This document shows, piece after piece, positions 44,369-52,733 of a stretch of DNA of 64,000 nt (position 1 is the stretch's first letter; every line of letters begins with the position of its first letter). The position numbers and the translations under genes are program-made. Source of the stretch: JBKQHQ01 sp052148715 (GTDB taxonomy: Bacteria > Pseudomonadota > Alphaproteobacteria > Rhizobiales > Xanthobacteraceae); contig JBKQHQ010000235.1 of NCBI GenBank assembly GCA_052148715.1, positions 1-64,000 of the forward strand. The letters are read 5' to 3'. Below the pieces are notes generated by a model. That model did not search any database, was not told where the DNA came from, and saw nothing but the letters and a program-made list of their open reading frames with translations.

Positions 44369-44707
44369 TTACGTTTCGCTTGGATAGCCGGCGGCCTTCC
44401 AGGCCTTGAGGCCGCCGGCGAGATGCGCGTCATAGCCGAGCCCCGCTGCCTGCGCGATTTCGCTGGCCCGCACCGATCGAACCCCCGACCCGCAGGTGAA
44501 CACCACCCGGCGCCCGTGCGGATCGGGAATATTCGTCGGATCGAAGGTCGACAGCGGCAGCAACAGTGCGCCGGGAATGCGCTCGACCGCCGTCTCCCGG
44601 TCCTCGCGCACATCAACGAGCAGGATACGCCCCTCGCGCATCCCCTTGGCAACGTCCTCGGGCGTGAGATTCTGCACGCTCGAGTGTGCTCCCTTCGCTC
44701 CGTCCAT
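44369..44707 (-). CDS. Rhodanese-like sulfurtransferase
   Basis: 112 residues, a single rhodanese domain. The active-site loop is VVFTCGSGVRS with Cys72, preceded by LVDVREDRE and HIPG-like RIPGALLLPLS. It can carry a persulfide from sulphur donors such as thiosulfate or cysteine desulfurase. It is probably co-transcribed with the downstream aminotransferase gene. Confidence 0.9.
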   Translation of the reverse strand: MDGAKGAHSSVQNLTPEDVAKGMREGRILLVDVREDRETAVERIPGALLLPLSTFDPTNIPDPHGRRVVFTCGSGVRSVRASEIAQAAGLGYDAHLAGGLKAWKAAGYPSET

Positions 44708-44799
44708 CGCACCCTCCTGCCGGTCCTCTCTCCCGACCCGCCCTGCCAGGTTGGCGCGACTGCGGCAAGAATCAAGAGGCTACGATCGGGCTCGTTCGG

Positions 44800-46695
44800 C
44801 TACACCGTCACCTGCGTGCCCACCTCGACCACGCGGCCGGTCGGAATGTGGAAGAAGTCGGTGGCGTCGCTCGCCGATCGTGCGAGCGCGATGAACAGGC
44901 GGTCCTGCCAATGCGGCAATCCGGAATCGGCGGCCGGTTTGAGCGAGCGGCGCGACAGAAAGAACGACGTCGACATGATGTCGAATTGCCAGCCGAGCTT
45001 GCGCGCGATGGCCAACGCCTTCGGCACGTTGGGCGATTCCATGTAGCCGAAGGTCAAGGCCACACACCTGAACCGCTCGGAGACCGGCTTGATCTTGACC
45101 CGGTCGGCTTCCGGCACCCGCGGCATGTTCGCGGTGACGATGGTCAGAATTACGTTGCGCTCGTGCAGCACCTTGTTGTGCTTGAGATTGTGCAGGAGCG
45201 CGCTGGGGGCGAAATCAGGATCGCTGGTCAGGAATACGGCGGTGCCCGGGACCACGTGCGGCGGCTTTTTTTCCAGGCTGCTCAGGAGCGCCTCAAGCGG
45301 GACTTCCGTCCGCCGGGTCTTGTTTTGCAGAATGGACGTGCCGCGCCGCCAGGTCAGCATGACCAAGAGCAGACAGCCGCCGATGAACAGTGGAATCCAG
45401 CCGCCCTCGAAGATCTTGGCCAGATTGGCCGTGAGGAAAATCAGATCGACGCCAAGCAGCGGCCCGATCAGCGCCGCCGTCTGCAAGGGGGTCCAATGCC
45501 AGCAGCGCAGCACCACCGTGAATGCCATCAATGATGTGATGACCATAGTTCCGGTGACCGAGACGCCGTAGGCCGCGGCCAGCCCGCTCGAGCTCTTGAA
45601 TAGGCCGACGAGCATCAGCACCAAGACCAACAGCAGCGTATTGACCCGCGGGATGTAGATCTGTCCCGCTAGCGTCTCCGATGTCCGCCGAATCTCGAAG
45701 CGCGGAAGCAATCCCAGCTGGATCGCTTGGCTGGTGAGGGAGTATGCGCCGGTGATGACGGCCTGGCTCGCGATGACGGTCGCCACCGTCGCCAGCACCA
45801 CCATGGGAAGCACCAGCGTCTCAGGATAAAGGAGGAAGAAGGGATTCTCGATCTTGCCTGGCGATTCCAGCAGCAGCGCTCCCTGCCCGAGATAGTTCAA
45901 TGCGAGCGCCGGAAACACAACAAAGAGCCAAGCGAGCTGGATCGGCTTGCGTCCGAAATGGCCAAGATCGGCGTACAAAGCTTCGGCGCCGGTGACCGCC
46001 AGAAAAACCGCGCCGAGCGCAAAGAATCCGATCCAACCGTGCGTGACGAGAAACTTGAAGCCCAATACGGGATTGATCGCGCCGAGGACTTCCGGGTTTT
46101 GCACGATCCGGTACAAGCCGCCAAGCGCAATGGCGGCGAACCATATCAACATGACCGGCCCAAAGAAGGCGGCGACCCTGGCCGTGCCGTGGCTCTGGAC
46201 GATGAACAATCCGATCAAGACGGTCAGGCTCAGCGGCACGATGTAGGAATCAAATGCCGGGGTGACGACTTTCAGACCCTCGACGGCCGACAGGACGGAG
46301 ATCGCCGGAGTGATGACCGCGTCGCCGTAGAACAGCGCAGCGCTGAGCATGCCAAGCATCGTGATCACGGCAACCGACTTCACGGCGCGCTGAGCAAGCG
46401 CCATCAAGGTGAGCGTGCCCCCTTCCCCGTGATTGTCCGCCCGCAGCAAGAACAGGACGTATTTGATGGTAACGATAACGATCAGCGTCCACAGGATCAG
46501 CGAAACGATCCCATAGACCGCGCCCGGCGCCACCGGCCCGCGGTCCGACGCCGCCGAGAGGGACTCCTTCAAGGCGTAGAGCGGGCTGGTGCCGATATCC
46601 CCGTATACGACGCCCAGGCTGCCGACCGCCAAGGTCCACAACGGAACCGGCTGGGCCGCTTCCGTTGGGGAGCCCTGCACCTGCGCGATTGCCAT
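44800..46695 (-). CDS. kup: Kup-type potassium uptake protein
   Basis: 631 residues. The N-terminal signature LGVVYGDIGTSPLYALKES and about 12 membrane spans are typical for Kup/HAK transporters, which import K+ with protons. The C-terminal cytosolic tail (TLTFGYMESPNVPKAL near 560, SFFLSRRSLKP, LFIALARSASDATDFFHIP) is complete. It stands alone; no promoter can be fixed. Confidence 0.93.
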   Translation of the reverse strand: MAIAQVQGSPTEAAQPVPLWTLAVGSLGVVYGDIGTSPLYALKESLSAASDRGPVAPGAVYGIVSLILWTLIVIVTIKYVLFLLRADNHGEGGTLTLMALAQRAVKSVAVITMLGMLSAALFYGDAVITPAISVLSAVEGLKVVTPAFDSYIVPLSLTVLIGLFIVQSHGTARVAAFFGPVMLIWFAAIALGGLYRIVQNPEVLGAINPVLGFKFLVTHGWIGFFALGAVFLAVTGAEALYADLGHFGRKPIQLAWLFVVFPALALNYLGQGALLLESPGKIENPFFLLYPETLVLPMVVLATVATVIASQAVITGAYSLTSQAIQLGLLPRFEIRRTSETLAGQIYIPRVNTLLLVLVLMLVGLFKSSSGLAAAYGVSVTGTMVITSLMAFTVVLRCWHWTPLQTAALIGPLLGVDLIFLTANLAKIFEGGWIPLFIGGCLLLVMLTWRRGTSILQNKTRRTEVPLEALLSSLEKKPPHVVPGTAVFLTSDPDFAPSALLHNLKHNKVLHERNVILTIVTANMPRVPEADRVKIKPVSERFRCVALTFGYMESPNVPKALAIARKLGWQFDIMSTSFFLSRRSLKPAADSGLPHWQDRLFIALARSASDATDFFHIPTGRVVEVGTQVTV

Positions 46696-46853
46696 AGGCC
46701 GGCGACTCTTTTGACCGCAAAGTGGGCCGGCATATAGTTGGTTTCGGGATGGATTACCAGAGAGCGCCGCGGACCCCTGATGTGCGCCGATGCCGCCGGT
46801 GCGGCGATAGTGAACCGACCGTCGCCGTCGTTTCGTACCGGCCGAACGCCGCT

Positions 46854-47678
46854 CTAAGGCAACAATTCGGGCGGAAGCGGCGGTGCCTCCCGCATCAACG
46901 TAATGGTGACGCGGCGATTGGTGGCCATATAGGGGTCATCCGGGAACAACGGCTCGGTATCCGCCCGGCCAGCGACCATGGAGATCTGCGGCGACGGAAC
47001 CCCCTCGGCCTCGAGAATCCGCCGCACCGCATTGGCGCGGTCGGCAGACAGCTCCCAGGGGCCATAGTCCGGCAAGCTCGGCACACGGGTCGCCGCCGTA
47101 TGGCCGCTCACGGCAACGCGGAACGGTGTCGACCTCAGGGGCAGCGCCAGCCTGCTGATAAGCTTGCGCGTGCGCTCATAGGGTTCCTTGGACCCTTCCG
47201 GAAACATCGAGCGCCCGTCTTGGTCGACGATCTCGATGTTCAGGCCGTCCTTGGTCTCCTCGATCATCACATGCTTGGACATCTCGGTCAGTTCCGGCAT
47301 GTCCTGCATCGCCTGCCGCAGGGACGCCGACGCTAGCGCGAACTGGCGGTCCTGCTGGAACCGTGCCCCATAGTTCTGGTTTCGGTTGTGCGCCTCCGGC
47401 GTCGGGGTGCTGGATGCCTCCTCCGGAGGGATGTGTTCGGCATTCTTCAGGCGCGCGCGTGTGGGCAGTCCGTCTATCTCGACAATGCCGGCGTGGCGCA
47501 CCGTGTCCTGCATGCCGAAGGCGTCACGCATCGATCCGGCGACAATTTGCAGCTTCTGCTGGTCCTGATTGGAAAAGGCGACCAGCATGACGAAAAAGCT
47601 CATCATCAGTCCCATCAGATCCGCGAAAGTCACGAACCAGCCGTGGCCACCGTGAGCAGCTTCTTTGCGCCTCGCCAT
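46854..47678 (-). CDS. motB: MotB-like flagellar/stator protein
   Basis: 274 residues. A single membrane span near the start, FVTFADLMGLMMSFFVMLVAFSN, contains Asp20, the ion-binding residue of MotB/PomB stators. The C-terminal OmpA-like peptidoglycan domain has VAVSGHTAATR, LSADRANAVRRIL and RADTEPLFPDDPYMATNRRVTITL. AAGGAG is 6 bases before ATG 47678. It is 30 bases after the MotA gene, forming a stator operon. No other flagellar genes are in the window. Confidence 0.9.
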   Translation of the reverse strand: MARRKEAAHGGHGWFVTFADLMGLMMSFFVMLVAFSNQDQQKLQIVAGSMRDAFGMQDTVRHAGIVEIDGLPTRARLKNAEHIPPEEASSTPTPEAHNRNQNYGARFQQDRQFALASASLRQAMQDMPELTEMSKHVMIEETKDGLNIEIVDQDGRSMFPEGSKEPYERTRKLISRLALPLRSTPFRVAVSGHTAATRVPSLPDYGPWELSADRANAVRRILEAEGVPSPQISMVAGRADTEPLFPDDPYMATNRRVTITLMREAPPLPPELLP

Positions 47679-47708
47679 GCTCTGCTCCTTACGCTAGTCG
47701 AACGTTCG

Positions 47709-48482
47709 CTAGGCCGGCACCGTCTCCGGCGCCTCGTGACGATGCTTCTCGGGCAGATAGGCGAGAAGCATCTCACGCACTAGGTTCGGGCTCTTGGCCT
47801 CACGGATCATCAAGATGCCGTCGATGATCAGCGTACGGTTGATCTCCTCGTCCACCAGCTTGAGGTGGAGCTTGTCCGCGATCGGCAGGCAGAACAGGTT
47901 GGCGACCGCGGCTCCGTAGAAGGTTGCGAGCAACGCCACCGCCATGAACGGGCCGAGCTTGGACGGATCGGTCATGTTGGCGAACATCTCCACCATGCCG
48001 ATCAAGGTGCCAATCATGCCGAACGCCGGCGCGCAATCGCCTACCGCCCGGTAGATTTTTTGGCCCTCATCCAGGTGCGTCAGGAAGTTGTCGCGGTCGC
48101 GCTCCAGATTGTCGCGGATGAAGTCGGTATCGTAGCCGTCGGCGACGAAGCGGACGCCCTTGCCGAGAAAAGGATCGTCGATCTCGACCTTCTCCAAGCC
48201 GAGCGGACCCTGCTTGCGTGCAATCTCGGCGAGCCCGGCGAGCTCATCGACGAGCTCGCGCTGGGTCATGCGCCGCATGGTGAAGGCGTATTTGATGCCG
48301 AGAGGAAGCCCGTGAAAGATCGACGTGAGGGGAAATCGGATCAGCGTGGCCGAAAAGGAGCCCCCGAAAATCACGATGAAGGCGTGCATGTCGAGGAACA
48401 TCTTCAGGTCGCCACCGAGCAAGATGATGGTGACGACCACGCACACCCCGCCGAGCAGACCGAGGCCGGTCGCAATATCCAT
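47709..48482 (-). CDS. motA: MotA/PomA-like stator channel protein
   Basis: 257 residues. Start MDIATGLGLLGGVCVVVTIILLGGDLKMF closely follows the pattern of PomA/MotP stators, which are shorter (about 255 aa) than E. coli MotA (295 aa). Conserved blocks are HAFIVIFGGSFSATLIRFPL, DRDNFLTHLDEGQKIYRAVGDCAPAFGMIGTLIGMV and the fourth span MAVALLATFYGAAVANLFCLPIADKL. With MotB it forms an ion-driven stator, possibly for a flagellar motor using Na+ or H+. ATG 48482 is preferred. Confidence 0.9.
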   Translation of the reverse strand: MDIATGLGLLGGVCVVVTIILLGGDLKMFLDMHAFIVIFGGSFSATLIRFPLTSIFHGLPLGIKYAFTMRRMTQRELVDELAGLAEIARKQGPLGLEKVEIDDPFLGKGVRFVADGYDTDFIRDNLERDRDNFLTHLDEGQKIYRAVGDCAPAFGMIGTLIGMVEMFANMTDPSKLGPFMAVALLATFYGAAVANLFCLPIADKLHLKLVDEEINRTLIIDGILMIREAKSPNLVREMLLAYLPEKHRHEAPETVPA

Positions 48483-48797
48483 GATTAACCCCGAACACGC
48501 GAACTGCCGCGAGCACCCAGTACTGGCCAATGCGGACCCTAGTCCACCGCGCTTAAAGTTGCGTTACCCACCGCTGTTGGTGTCGGACGCGCAGTCGGCG
48601 ATGCATCCGACCCTTGAACTCTGCCGGATAAGGGCCACAAGCGGGTGCTACACGCTTCCCGCGTCTACCCGCCTGCGCTATGGACGGGTGGCAGAGCCGA
48701 GGCTTGTATCGCCGCAAGCGAGGGGGCCACCGACGCGCTGAGGGGCACCGTTGGCAGCGAAGTGGCAAAAAGCCGGAAAAGGGCGAGGAGGAGCACA
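48483..48797. other. Intergenic, 315 bases between divergent genes
   Basis: Should hold the promoters of motAB and mmsA; none can be fixed. GAGGAG near its right end is the mmsA ribosome binding site. Confidence 0.5.
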
Positions 48798-50294
48798 ATG
48801 CGCATCATCGGCCATTTTATCGATGGTAAGGCGGTGGATGGGATATCGGGCCGTTTTGGCGATGTGTTCGACCCGAATACCGGAGAGGTGCAGGCCCGGG
48901 TCGCTTTTGCGAAGCAATCGGAAGTAGAGCAAGCGATAGCCGTCGCGCAGGCGGCACAGCCTGGCTGGGCTGCAACCAACCCGCAACGACGCGCGCGCGT
49001 GCTCTTCAAATTTCTCGATCTCGTGCACAAGGAGATGGATAGCCTCGCGAAGCTCCTCTCCTCCGAGCACGGCAAGACCCTGCCCGACGCCAAGGGCGAC
49101 ATTCAACGCGGCGTTGAGGTCGTGGAGTTTGCGTGCGGCATTCCCCACCTAGTGAAGGGCGAGTTCAGCGAGGGCGCCGGTCCCGGCATCGATCTCTTTT
49201 CCGTTCGCCAGCCGCTCGGCGTGGTCGCCGGCATCACGCCATTCAATTTCCCGGCCATGATTCCATTGTGGAAATGCGCGCCGGCGCTCGCTTGCGGCAA
49301 CGCCTTCATTCTCAAGCCGTCGGAACGCGATCCCTCGGTGCCGATGCGCATTGCCGAGCTGATGCTGGAAGCCGGCTTACCGCCCGGCGTGCTCAACGTT
49401 GTCAATGGCGACAAGGAAGCGGTCGACGCGCTCCTGACCGATCCGCGCATCCAGGCCATTGGTTTCGTCGGCTCGTCGGCGATCGCGCAATACGTCTATG
49501 CCAAAGGCTGTGCCAACGGGAAGCGCGTGCAGTGCTTCGGCGGGGCCAAGAACCACATGATCGTCATGCCCGACGCCGACATGGATCAGGCCGTCGATGC
49601 ACTGATCGGCTCCGGCTACGGCTCCGCCGGTGAACGCTGCATGGCGGTGTCGGTCGCGGTGCCCGTCGGGCAAAAGGCGGCCGACGTCTTGCTGAAGAAG
49701 CTGATCCCGCGGGTGGAGAACTTGAAGATCGGTCCCTCGACCGACGCGCAGGCCGATTATGGACCGCTGGTCACCAAGGCGCACCTCGACAAGGTAAGGA
49801 GCTATGTCGATCTCGGCCTTAAGGAGGGCGCGAAGCTCGCCGTTGATGGCCGCGGCTTCAAGCTGCAGGGCTATGAGAACGGCTACTTCATGGGCGGCTG
49901 CCTGTTCGACGAGGTCACGCCGTCGATGCGGATCTACCAGGAGGAAATCTTCGGCCCGGTCTTATCGGTGGTGCGCGCCAAGGATTATGAGGAGGCGCTG
50001 CGCCTGCCTTCCGAGCATGAATACGGCAACGGCGTCGCAATCTTCACCCGCGATGGCGATACCGCGCGCGATTTCACCAGCCGCGTGGAAGTGGGTATGG
50101 TGGGCGTCAACGTGCCGATCCCGGTGCCCTTGGCGTACTACACTTTCGGCGGTTGGAAACGTTCCGGCTTCGGCGATCTCAACCAGCATGGACCCGACTC
50201 GATCCGCTTCTACACCAAGACCAAGACCGTCACGTCGCGCTGGCCGTCAGGAATTAAGGAAGGCGCTGAATTCGTGATTCCGACCATGAAGTAG
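48798..50294 (+). CDS. mmsA: Methylmalonate-semialdehyde dehydrogenase (CoA-acylating)
   Basis: 498 residues, aldehyde dehydrogenase superfamily. GITPFNFPAMIPLWKCAPALACGNAFILKPSERDP is the nucleotide-binding block; the nucleophile is Cys281 in YGSAGERCMAVS, and the end has GFGDLNQHGPDSIRFYTKTKTVT, all typical of MMSDH. It oxidises methylmalonate or malonate semialdehyde to propionyl- or acetyl-CoA in valine, inositol or propionate catabolism. GAGGAG precedes ATG 48798 at good spacing. No other mms or iol genes are beside it. Confidence 0.92.
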   Translation: MRIIGHFIDGKAVDGISGRFGDVFDPNTGEVQARVAFAKQSEVEQAIAVAQAAQPGWAATNPQRRARVLFKFLDLVHKEMDSLAKLLSSEHGKTLPDAKGDIQRGVEVVEFACGIPHLVKGEFSEGAGPGIDLFSVRQPLGVVAGITPFNFPAMIPLWKCAPALACGNAFILKPSERDPSVPMRIAELMLEAGLPPGVLNVVNGDKEAVDALLTDPRIQAIGFVGSSAIAQYVYAKGCANGKRVQCFGGAKNHMIVMPDADMDQAVDALIGSGYGSAGERCMAVSVAVPVGQKAADVLLKKLIPRVENLKIGPSTDAQADYGPLVTKAHLDKVRSYVDLGLKEGAKLAVDGRGFKLQGYENGYFMGGCLFDEVTPSMRIYQEEIFGPVLSVVRAKDYEEALRLPSEHEYGNGVAIFTRDGDTARDFTSRVEVGMVGVNVPIPVPLAYYTFGGWKRSGFGDLNQHGPDSIRFYTKTKTVTSRWPSGIKEGAEFVIPTMK

Positions 50295-50317
50295 GGATTT
50301 TTGCTACTGTGCCGACG

Positions 50318-50764
50318 ATGCGAGCAGGGATGATCAGCGCGCAAGCCGCACTTGCGGCCGCCTGTCTCATTTTTCTTGCCGGCTGCGACGTCGGCCGCTT
50401 CGGCTCGACCAACGGTGCTTCACCCCCCGCGGTCGCCGTTGCCGCGGCTCCCGAAAAGCCGGCGCCGCCGCCCGTGGACATGGCCGGTCGGTGGCTCCTC
50501 GCCTCGACCGACGGCCGCAAATGCGGAATGACGTTTACCACCGCGTCGCCTGCTAACGCCTCGGCAAGCGCGCCGGGAAAGATAGCGCCCGAAGGCGGAT
50601 GTCCGGGTAAGTTCTTTACCAGCCGCAGCTTTATCTTCGACCAGAGCGGTTCGCTGGTGATCCGCGACCACACCGGCGCGCCGTTGGGACAACTCAGCTT
50701 TGCAGGCTCCGGCCGCTTCGACGGCCAGGGCACGGACGGGCAAACGTTGTCGCTCACCCGGTAG
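50318..50764 (+). CDS. AprI/Inh-type metalloprotease-inhibitor lipoprotein
   Basis: 148 residues with the chosen start. The signal ends in the lipobox LIFLAGC. The mature protein has the Inh-like barrel pattern: DMAGRWLLASTDGRKCGMTF, PEGGCPGKFF, FDQSGSLVIRDHTGAPLGQLSF and TDGQTLSLTR. Inh/AprI proteins block the producer's own secreted metalloprotease; Omp19-type members of Rhizobiales are outer-membrane lipoproteins with the same domain. No protease gene is nearby. A GTG at 50309 and ATG 50330 are alternative starts. The stop codon lies inside a long inverted repeat. Confidence 0.8.
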   Translation: MRAGMISAQAALAAACLIFLAGCDVGRFGSTNGASPPAVAVAAAPEKPAPPPVDMAGRWLLASTDGRKCGMTFTTASPANASASAPGKIAPEGGCPGKFFTSRSFIFDQSGSLVIRDHTGAPLGQLSFAGSGRFDGQGTDGQTLSLTR

Positions 50765-50833
50765 GGCGGATTAGCGCAGCGTAATCCGCCTGCAAGGCAC
50801 AACGGCGGATTACGCTGCGCTAATCCGCCCTAC
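50761..50833. repeat. Perfect 30-base inverted repeat, REP-like, probable bidirectional terminator
   Basis: Left arm 50761-50790 (GTAGGGCGGATTAGCGCAGC...), loop of 13 bases, right arm 50804-50833 as the exact reverse complement. It lies between the convergent Inh-lipoprotein and pssA genes and covers the stop codon of the first. The core GGCGGATTA is a widespread proteobacterial REP-type sequence. It can form a very stable hairpin in RNA from either strand. Confidence 0.95.
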
Positions 50834-50861
50834 GGCGCTCGGGGCCAAACCGCCGGGCCGC

Positions 50862-51770
50862 TCAGTTCAGCCGATTGGGGCGCTCATCATCCGCGCTTTC
50901 GGAGCGAAGGCCCGGCGTGATCGAGGTCGCTGCGGTCGGCGCCGAGGCGGCAGCGGTAGCCTCGGCCTGCTGCCGCGCCTGCTCGAGATCGCGCCGGGCG
51001 TGATCGCGATGGGCGATCCACCCGAACGGCAGGCTCCCCAGATAGGCCAGAGTGCCGAGCGTCAGCACTGCCCACGGGTAGCTGATCAACAGCGCAAAGA
51101 ACAGTACGGCCACGATGACGACCGGCAAGACGAGCTCCGGCTCGACGCGCTTGCCGAGCTGCTTGCCGGAGAACACCGGAATGGTCGAAACCATCACGAA
51201 TGCTACGGCGAGCGTGTAAAGGAATGTCAGCCAGATCAGCGGCGTGCCGTTCGGCACATCGAGAAAGCTCGCATAGATCGGCAGCAGCACCGTGATCGCG
51301 CCAGCCGGCGCCGGCATGCCGACGAAGAAATTGCCGGCCCAGGAAGGACGGTTCGGATCGTCGACCATCACGTTGAAGCGGGCCAGCCGCAATCCGGCGC
51401 AGATCGCGAAGATCAGCACGGCGATCCAGCCCACCGAGCGCAGCTCGCGCAGCCCCCAGAAATACAGGATCAGCGCCGGCGCCACGCCGAAATTGACGAA
51501 ATCGGCGAGGCTGTCGAGCTCGGCGCCGAAGCGCGACGTCCCCTTGAGCATGCGCGCCAAGCGCCCGTCGAGACCGTCGAGGATCGCGGCGAACACAATG
51601 GCGTAGAGGGCGACGTCGAACCGCCCCTCGAAGCCCATGCGGATCGCGGTGAGCCCGGCGCATAGCGCGAGCAGCGTGATCACGTTGGGCACGAGCGTGC
51701 GCACCGGAATCTGGCGAAAGCGCCGGCGCTTCGTCTCGGGGCGGTCAGGCTCGAAAGGTTGAAAGACCAT
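50862..51770 (-). CDS. pssA: CDP-diacylglycerol-serine O-phosphatidyltransferase
   Basis: 302 residues. The CDP-alcohol phosphatidyltransferase motif D-G-x2-A-R-x8-G-x3-D-x3-D is present in DGLDGRLARMLKGTSRFGAELDSLADF. About eight membrane segments. It makes phosphatidylserine from CDP-diacylglycerol and serine, the substrate of the Psd enzyme encoded just upstream. The C-terminal 40 residues are an Ala/Gln/Arg-rich tail. ATG 51770 is chosen over an upstream start. Confidence 0.92.
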   Translation of the reverse strand: MVFQPFEPDRPETKRRRFRQIPVRTLVPNVITLLALCAGLTAIRMGFEGRFDVALYAIVFAAILDGLDGRLARMLKGTSRFGAELDSLADFVNFGVAPALILYFWGLRELRSVGWIAVLIFAICAGLRLARFNVMVDDPNRPSWAGNFFVGMPAPAGAITVLLPIYASFLDVPNGTPLIWLTFLYTLAVAFVMVSTIPVFSGKQLGKRVEPELVLPVVIVAVLFFALLISYPWAVLTLGTLAYLGSLPFGWIAHRDHARRDLEQARQQAEATAAASAPTAATSITPGLRSESADDERPNRLN

Positions 51771-52031
51771 GCCGGCAATATAGCCTCGCGACGCCCGCGC
51801 CGCCACCGCCGGGTTCACTCATTCCGGAAAGGGTAGTGAGCAACAAGGAACGTCGCGCCGAGCGGATTGTCTTCGACGCCGTCCTCGGTCTCCGCCCGGC
51901 GGGAGGACAATCAGCCGCAGGCGGGCGCGCCGTTCGAGGTGCACGTGCACAAGAGCCGCAGCTTCGCGTAGCCGGCGAGCTCCATAGGTAATTATCAGCA
52001 AAGTTGGAGACATCCGATGTTTGGGCATGCC

Positions 52032-52730
52032 TCATCCGGCCCGATACGAGCGTCCGGGATCGGTCAGCCGCAAGTCCGCAAGAATCGTTTCCCCGGCGAT
52101 GGCGGTCTGGCCCTCGGCCACCAGCGGCTTCACCCCTTCGGGCAGATAGACATCGAGGCGCGAGCCGAAGCGGATCATGCCAAAACGCTCGCCGGCGGCC
52201 AATGTCTGCCCTTTCTGCACCCACGACACGATTCGCCGCGCCACGAGCCCTGCAATCTGCACCACCCCGATCCGCGCCCCGCCGGTTGTGATGACGAGGG
52301 AATTGCGCTCGTTGTCCTCGCTCGCCTTGTCGAGCTCGGCATTCACGAACTTTCCGGGGCGATACACGATCTGCTCGACGCGGCCGGCGGCGGGGCAACG
52401 GTTGATGTGGCAATCGAACACGCTCATGAAGATCGAGACCCGCGGCAATGGGCGCGCCCCGAGGCCCATCTCGGCCGGCGGCAGCGCGTTGGTCACGCGC
52501 GCAACCCGTCCGTCGGCCGGCGCGACGACGATACCCTCGCGCTGCGGCGTGACCCGGACCGGATCGCGGAAGAATAGCGCGCACCAGACGGTCAACGCGG
52601 TCCCGATCCAGCCGAGCGGCGTCCATATCCAGAACAGTACGAGGCTGGCGAACGCAAACGTGCCGATGAACGGATAGCCTTCCGGGTGAATCGGCGGAAC
52701 CTGCGCACGGATCGAGGCCAGGACGGACAT
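52032..52730 (-). CDS. psd: Phosphatidylserine decarboxylase
   Basis: 232 residues of the short Psd type used by rhizobia. The self-cleavage site that forms the pyruvoyl group is GMIRFGSRLDVYLP, with Ser190 after Gly189. Other motifs are APADGRVARV, SVFDCHINRCP and VQIAGLVARRIV. One membrane region lies near the N-terminus. It turns phosphatidylserine into phosphatidylethanolamine. Its ATG is 3 bases after the stop of the ABC transporter gene, and pssA follows after 261 bases. Confidence 0.94.
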   Translation of the reverse strand: MSVLASIRAQVPPIHPEGYPFIGTFAFASLVLFWIWTPLGWIGTALTVWCALFFRDPVRVTPQREGIVVAPADGRVARVTNALPPAEMGLGARPLPRVSIFMSVFDCHINRCPAAGRVEQIVYRPGKFVNAELDKASEDNERNSLVITTGGARIGVVQIAGLVARRIVSWVQKGQTLAAGERFGMIRFGSRLDVYLPEGVKPLVAEGQTAIAGETILADLRLTDPGRSYRAG

Positions 52731-52733
52731 CGG

